Source: Saprospiraceae bacterium (GTDB lineage Bacteria; Bacteroidota; Bacteroidia; Chitinophagales; Saprospiraceae). Taken from it: a stretch of 19,286 bases of DNA. The DNA lies in the NCBI GenBank assembly GCA_017995875.1, contig JAGOIB010000031.1, forward strand, positions 1-19,286, given 5' to 3'. Of this stretch, positions 15,877 through 19,286 are shown piece after piece. A model generated the notes under the pieces. The model was not told where the DNA came from and did not search any database. It saw nothing but the letters and a program-made list of their open reading frames with translations. How positions within the stretch are numbered: the first letter of the stretch is position 1; each line of letters opens with the position of its first letter. A program made the position numbers and the translations under genes.

Positions 15877-16524
15877 TTATTCAGTGCCTTTGAGGAAAGG
15901 CACAAATTTGAATTTCCCGAACGCTTCGCTTTTGACATTATCCTCTGCTATTTTAGTATAGCGCCACATAGTCTGGCTTTCATCGCCTCCGATCGGTATC
16001 ACAAGATGACCTCCCACAGCAAGTTGACTTATTAATGTTTCGGGCAACATGGTCGCTCCTGCTGTAACGAGTATTTTATCAAAGGGAGCGAACATTGGTA
16101 ACCCTGCATAGCCATCTCCAAGAAATGTTCGTATAGCGCCAAATCCAAGCTCTCTGAGCAATTTGTCTGTTTTTTCATACAATGCACTCTGACGCTCGAT
16201 CGTATATACTTTCGCTCCAAGTAAGGATAGGATACATGCCTGGTAACCAGAACCGGTCCCAACCTCGAGAATCTTATCTCCTTTTTTTATTTCAAGTAAT
16301 CCGGTTTGAATCGCCACAGTTAGTGGTTGAGAAATCGTCTGTTCGCAGCCGATAGGAAAGGCCACATTTTTATAGGCCCATTCTTCAAAAGCTTTTTCGA
16401 GGAAGAGATGGCGAGGAACCTTTGACATGGCATCCAACACTTTTTCATCCCTTACACCCTCGTGGCGTAAGGTTTCCATAAGGTGCATACGTAGTCCCTG
16501 AAGCTTGTATGTATCTCTACGCAA
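15877..16524 (-). CDS. pcm: Protein-L-isoaspartate O-methyltransferase
   Basis: The protein has 215 residues. It methylates L-isoaspartyl residues in aged proteins using S-adenosylmethionine, beginning their repair. The family motif CEQTISQP is at 60-67, the SAM-binding motif I LEVGTGSGYQA at 86-96, and GDGYAGLPMFAPFDKILVTAG at 136-156. It ends FVPFLKGTE like other members. The start must be TTG at 16524: an in-frame stop is only a few codons upstream, and the N-terminal RDTYKLQGLRMHLMETLRHEGV aligns by eye with the usual N-terminus, so the later ATG at 16488 would lose family sequence. It is divergent from the phosphohexomutase gene. Confidence 0.94.
   Translation of the reverse strand: MRRDTYKLQGLRMHLMETLRHEGVRDEKVLDAMSKVPRHLFLEKAFEEWAYKNVAFPIGCEQTISQPLTVAIQTGLLEIKKGDKILEVGTGSGYQACILSLLGAKVYTIERQSALYEKTDKLLRELGFGAIRTFLGDGYAGLPMFAPFDKILVTAGATMLPETLISQLAVGGHLVIPIGGDESQTMWRYTKIAEDNVKSEAFGKFKFVPFLKGTE
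15884..15903. terminator. Possible shared hairpin at convergent gene ends
   Basis: GTGCCTTT (15884-15891) and AAAGGCAC (15896-15903) form a perfect 8-bp stem with a 4-nt loop, 12 nt past the lipoprotein stop and inside the last codons of pcm (VPFLKGT). Neither side has a real T-run, so it is a weak terminator candidate. The symmetry could also come from the conserved protein ending. Confidence 0.35.
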
Positions 16525-16610
16525 GATTGTTTATTTTAACCGGAAGTTATGGAATCAAGACTAAGGGATGATAGGAACTTACTATCTTTTCACCTTCCTT
16601 TTCATTCCCA

Positions 16611-16642
16611 CAAAGCTACTATTTTTATATTATAAAAAACAA
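16611..16642 (-). promoter_or_regulatory. Probable pcm promoter
   Basis: On the minus strand TTG at 16642-16640 and TAGCTTTG at 16618-16611 (an exact TAnnTTTG) are 21 bp apart. Transcription would start about 80 nt before the TTG start of pcm. It overlaps the leader of the divergent phosphohexomutase gene. Confidence 0.5.
16620..16627 (+). promoter_or_regulatory. Possible -7 element for the phosphohexomutase gene
   Basis: TATTTTTA differs from TAnnTTTG only in the last base and lies 21 nt before ATG 16649. TATCTTTT at 16583-16590 is an equally good alternative with a longer leader. Neither has a clear -33 TTG. Confidence 0.3.
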
Positions 16643-16648
16643 TAATAT

Positions 16649-18046
16649 ATGAGTGATATCAAATTTGGTACCGACGGATGGCGGGCAATCATTGCGGATG
16701 ACTATACTGTCAAAAATGTAATACGGGTAGCGGAAGCCACCGCCATTTTTATGGAAGAGCGTGCCATGCAAAAAGTGGTCATTGGGTATGATTGCAGGTT
16801 TGGTGGAAAAATGTTTGCTGAAACGGCAGCCCGCGTGATGGGTAGCCATCAGATCGAAGTGGTGATGGGGGATCATGTTGCCTCTACGCCAATGGTATCA
16901 CTTGGTGTACGGAAACTAGGTGCGGATCTCGGTATCGTCATCACGGCGAGCCATAATCCTCCGTCATACAATGGTTTCAAATTGAAATCTTCTTTCGGAG
17001 GTCCATCAGTGCCTGATGATATTGCCGCTGTTGAAAGACATATTCCTGACAAACCAATGAAAGATCTTGATTCCCTGGAGAAGATCAAAGAAAAAGGATT
17101 GCTTTCTTACATTAATCTGGAAGACATGTACTATGATCATGTCATGGCTTCTTTTGATATCCCGGCAATACGAAATTCAACTTTTACCATTGGCTATGAT
17201 GCAATGTATGGTGCCGGGTATCTGATCTTCCCACGAATACTGCCGCAGGCCATATGTCTGCATTGTGATTACAATCCTTCATTTTACGGTCAGGCACCGG
17301 AACCTATTGAACGCAACCTGAAACCATTTGCGGATATAATCAAAGCAGATCCGAAAATGCAAATCGGTATTGCCAATGACGGTGATGCAGATCGCATCGG
17401 TATGTTTGATGGGGATGGCAGCTTTGTTGATTCACATCACATCCTTCTGCTATTGCTTTATTATTTGCATAAATACAAAGGTCTTACTGGAAAAGTTGTC
17501 ATCACGTTTTCAGTGACTGATAAAATGGTACAACTCGCACAGAAATTTGGACTCGAATATGAAGTGACCAAAATCGGTTTCAAATACATTGCTGAAATCA
17601 TGACCAAGGAAGATGTTTTGGTTGGCGGTGAAGAATCCGGAGGCCTTGCGGTCAAAGGACATATTCCTGAGCGCGATGGTGTCTGGATTGGCCTGATGAT
17701 CCTTGAGTTTATGGCCAAGGCCGGTAAGTCTTTGAAAGAACTTGTCCAGTTGGTCTATGATGAAATCGGCACTTTTGCTTTTGACCGTGACGACCTTCAC
17801 ATCACTGAAGCTAAAAAAGAAGAAGTGCTGGCGAAATGTCATGGCGACAAATTCACCACATTCGGCCCCTATGCCATCACCCGAACAGAAAAACTGGATG
17901 GATTTAAATATTATCTCAACAATAATACATGGATCATGATCAGACCGTCGGGAACTGAACCCGTGCTGCGGGTTTATTGTGAAGCACCCGACAGGGCGAT
18001 TGCCAGGACTACGCTGGATGCAGTGAAAAAGGAACTCCTGGGGTAG
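16649..18046 (+). CDS. Phosphoglucomutase/phosphomannomutase family protein
   Basis: The protein has 465 residues of the alpha-D-phosphohexomutase superfamily, which moves a phosphate between C1 and C6 of hexose phosphates. The N-terminal FGTDGWR is at 6-12. The catalytic phosphoserine is Ser101 in ITASHNPPSYNG, the metal-binding loop DGDADR is at 244-249 (Asp244, 246 and 248), the sugar-binding loop GEESGG at 327-332, and the phosphate-binding loop RPSGTEP at 432-438. All four domains are intact. Motifs alone do not tell glucose, mannose or glucosamine phosphate specificity apart; GEESGG fits the phosphoglucomutase/phosphomannomutase group. It is divergent from pcm, and a GH114-like lipoprotein gene follows after 94 nt. 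Confidence 0.93.
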   Translation: MSDIKFGTDGWRAIIADDYTVKNVIRVAEATAIFMEERAMQKVVIGYDCRFGGKMFAETAARVMGSHQIEVVMGDHVASTPMVSLGVRKLGADLGIVITASHNPPSYNGFKLKSSFGGPSVPDDIAAVERHIPDKPMKDLDSLEKIKEKGLLSYINLEDMYYDHVMASFDIPAIRNSTFTIGYDAMYGAGYLIFPRILPQAICLHCDYNPSFYGQAPEPIERNLKPFADIIKADPKMQIGIANDGDADRIGMFDGDGSFVDSHHILLLLLYYLHKYKGLTGKVVITFSVTDKMVQLAQKFGLEYEVTKIGFKYIAEIMTKEDVLVGGEESGGLAVKGHIPERDGVWIGLMILEFMAKAGKSLKELVQLVYDEIGTFAFDRDDLHITEAKKEEVLAKCHGDKFTTFGPYAITRTEKLDGFKYYLNNNTWIMIRPSGTEPVLRVYCEAPDRAIARTTLDAVKKELLG

Positions 18047-18093
18047 CCTGATTTCTTAACACTTCACGTAGTTATCAGGACCGTGGATATATT

Positions 18094-18126
18094 GGAAAAA
18101 GAATGATATCTGTTTAGGCTTTTTCC
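18094..18126 (+). promoter_or_regulatory. 8-bp inverted repeat ahead of the GH114-like gene
   Basis: GGAAAAAG (18094-18101) and CTTTTTCC (18119-18126) are perfect inverted repeats separated by 17 nt, ending 14 nt before ATG 18141. It could be a protein-binding dyad, a leader hairpin, or a weak terminator after the phosphohexomutase gene. No TAnnTTTG box is visible nearby. Confidence 0.3.
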
Positions 18127-18140
18127 GTAAAGCATATTCT

Positions 18141-19124
18141 ATGGGATTTTTAAAGGGCATTTTTGTTTTTATTTTGTTGCTCAATATTCTTTCCTGCGAT
18201 AGGCAGGAGGATATCGTACCACCCCCTGATAATGATTTCAGGCAGGCAATGCGCGAATTTGTGATTGGTATTAGTGCATATTCAAAGGGAATTCATCCTG
18301 GATTTGTCATCATCCCTCAAAATGGAATTGAACTCGTCAGTAGTAATGGCCAGGAAGACGGATCTCCTCACACAGCCTATCTGGATGCTATCGACGGGAA
18401 TGGACAGGAAGATTTGTTCTATGGCTATTCGGAAGATGATAATGCCACACCCAGGGCCGATAATGAGTATCTCATCTCCTTTTTGGACATATCCAAATTG
18501 GCCGGTCAGACTATTTTGGTGACGGATTATTGCTCAACCCATTCGAAAGTGAATGATTCCTACGTGAGCAATTCAGCAAACGGGTATGTATCCTTTGCAG
18601 CCGATCGACGCGATTTGAATGACATACCTGAATACCCACATCCCATTTCTTTTGAAAACAACAATGTCATTTCATCCTTATCCGAAGTCAGGAATTTTTT
18701 GTATCTAATCAATCCGGATCAATTTATTTCTAAAGCCGATTTTATTAATGCGGTCACAGCGACCAACTATGATTTAATCGTCATGGATTTATTTTTTCAG
18801 GATGGCAATGCTTTTGCCCCTGCGGAAATAGATCAATTGCAAAGTAAAGCGAATGGTGGTAAACGGATGGTCGTGGCCTATATGTCAATCGGAGAAGCCG
18901 AAGATTACAGATATTACTGGCTTCCGGAATGGAACGCCCACAAGCCTTCCTGGATGAATGCTGAAAATCCTGACTGGGCCGGAAATTTTAAAGTTCAGTA
19001 TTGGAATCCGGAATGGCAATCCATTATTTTTGGAAATGATGATTCCTATGTGCATAAAATAATAGATGCAGGATTTGATGGTGTCTACCTGGATATCATT
19101 GACGCTTTTGAATATTATGAGTAA
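18141..19124 (+). CDS. GH114-like (TM1410/MJ1477 type) glycoside hydrolase lipoprotein
   Basis: The protein has 327 residues. The signal peptide ends at a lipobox-like ILSC, so Cys19 would carry the lipid. The following DRQED is acidic and resembles a Bacteroidota surface-export signal (inference). The rest looks like a TIM-barrel of the TM1410/MJ1477 group, related to endo-alpha-1,4-polygalactosaminidases (GH114): FLYLINPDQF (186-195), YDLIVMDLFFQDG (210-222), KRMVVAYMSIGEAEDYRYYW (241-260), WNPEWQ and GFDGVYLDIIDAFEYYE (311-327). Asp and Glu in the last two blocks are candidate catalytic residues. A less typical segment at 65-165 precedes the conserved strands. The substrate could be a galactosamine-containing exopolysaccharide but is not shown. 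The stop falls right where the family usually ends, so the gene looks complete. Confidence 0.82.
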   Translation: MGFLKGIFVFILLLNILSCDRQEDIVPPPDNDFRQAMREFVIGISAYSKGIHPGFVIIPQNGIELVSSNGQEDGSPHTAYLDAIDGNGQEDLFYGYSEDDNATPRADNEYLISFLDISKLAGQTILVTDYCSTHSKVNDSYVSNSANGYVSFAADRRDLNDIPEYPHPISFENNNVISSLSEVRNFLYLINPDQFISKADFINAVTATNYDLIVMDLFFQDGNAFAPAEIDQLQSKANGGKRMVVAYMSIGEAEDYRYYWLPEWNAHKPSWMNAENPDWAGNFKVQYWNPEWQSIIFGNDDSYVHKIIDAGFDGVYLDIIDAFEYYE

Positions 19125-19174
19125 GTGAAAAAAGCAGCAGGTTATTGTGCCGTTTATTCATTCGATTAAAAGGA

Positions 19175-19286
19175 TCAAATCATTTTCAGTTCTTCAGGCC
19201 CGGCCAAAACCAACAGTCTCTCTATACATCTGGGGAGAGACGGCTGCATTGGATTTGAAAAAGCGACTAAAATAATATTCATCCTG
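19175..19286 (-). other. Possible 3' end of a minus-strand gene at the window edge
   Basis: A minus-strand frame is open from the edge to TGA at 19175-19177. It contains ATG at 19282 and would encode 35 residues (NIILVAFSNP ... LVLAGPEELKMI) if it starts there. I do not recognise it. Within it, 19216-19222 and 19235-19241 form a 7-bp perfect inverted repeat (GTCTCTC/GAGAGAC) with a 12-nt loop. The plus strand after the hairpin lacks a T-run. It is too short to judge as a gene. Confidence 0.2.

Noticed and set aside
18047..18079. CCTGAT/ATCAGG inverted repeat after the phosphohexomutase gene as a terminator
   Set aside because: Six-bp arms with a 21-nt spacer and no T-run.

Overview
The window reads as a chromosomal segment of a Bacteroidota bacterium. 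Four things point there: a type IX secretion Plug-type protein (DUF5103); a long topoisomerase IV A subunit of the Bacteroidota kind; lipoproteins and secreted proteins with weak or no Shine-Dalgarno sequences; and repeated matches to the Bacteroidota -7 promoter element TAnnTTTG close to start codons (near 591, 5735, 9772, 12113, 14240, 16618). A Saprospiria- or Chitinophagia-like member would fit, but that is inference. Most genes are core housekeeping genes. No CRISPR array, rRNA, tRNA or prophage was seen.

Layout. 1-350 is the 3' part of a histone H1-like Lys/Ala/Val repeat protein, closed by a strong terminator at 421-470. 618-4569 is a promoter followed by a secreted thioredoxin-fold protein and parC, 10 nt apart. 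4777-6155 holds an RskA-like anti-sigma protein with no sigma gene beside it, then a small secreted beta-rich protein with its own promoter. 6166-9652 (minus strand) is an export operon read tolC > hlyD > DUF2064 glycosyltransferase, with no inner-membrane pump in the window. 9813-11138 (minus) is the T9SS Plug-type protein. 11235-12113 (minus) is a REP-associated tyrosine transposase (RAYT) bracketed by a 48-bp near-perfect palindrome downstream and a small hairpin in its leader. 12119-14229 (minus) is guaB followed 2 nt later by an alkyladenine DNA glycosylase.

The right part holds tadA (14433-14882), a 446-nt gene-free stretch with an AT-rich imperfect palindrome and a 61-nt G-free tract, a conserved lipoprotein (15329-15871) convergent with pcm (15877-16524), then a divergent phosphohexomutase (16649-18046) and a GH114-like lipoprotein (18141-19124). 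The last 160 nt hold a hairpin and possibly the edge of a minus-strand gene.

How the genes relate. parC (chromosome decatenation), guaB (GTP synthesis), tadA (A34-to-I34 tRNA editing), mpg and pcm (DNA and protein repair) and the phosphohexomutase (sugar phosphates) are separate housekeeping functions. The envelope theme is shared by the thioredoxin-fold protein, the TolC/HlyD/glycosyltransferase operon, the Plug protein, the RskA-like protein and the lipoproteins. The most unusual pieces are the RAYT with its palindrome, the pump-less export operon and the orphan anti-sigma protein. I did not find a clearly new multi-gene system.
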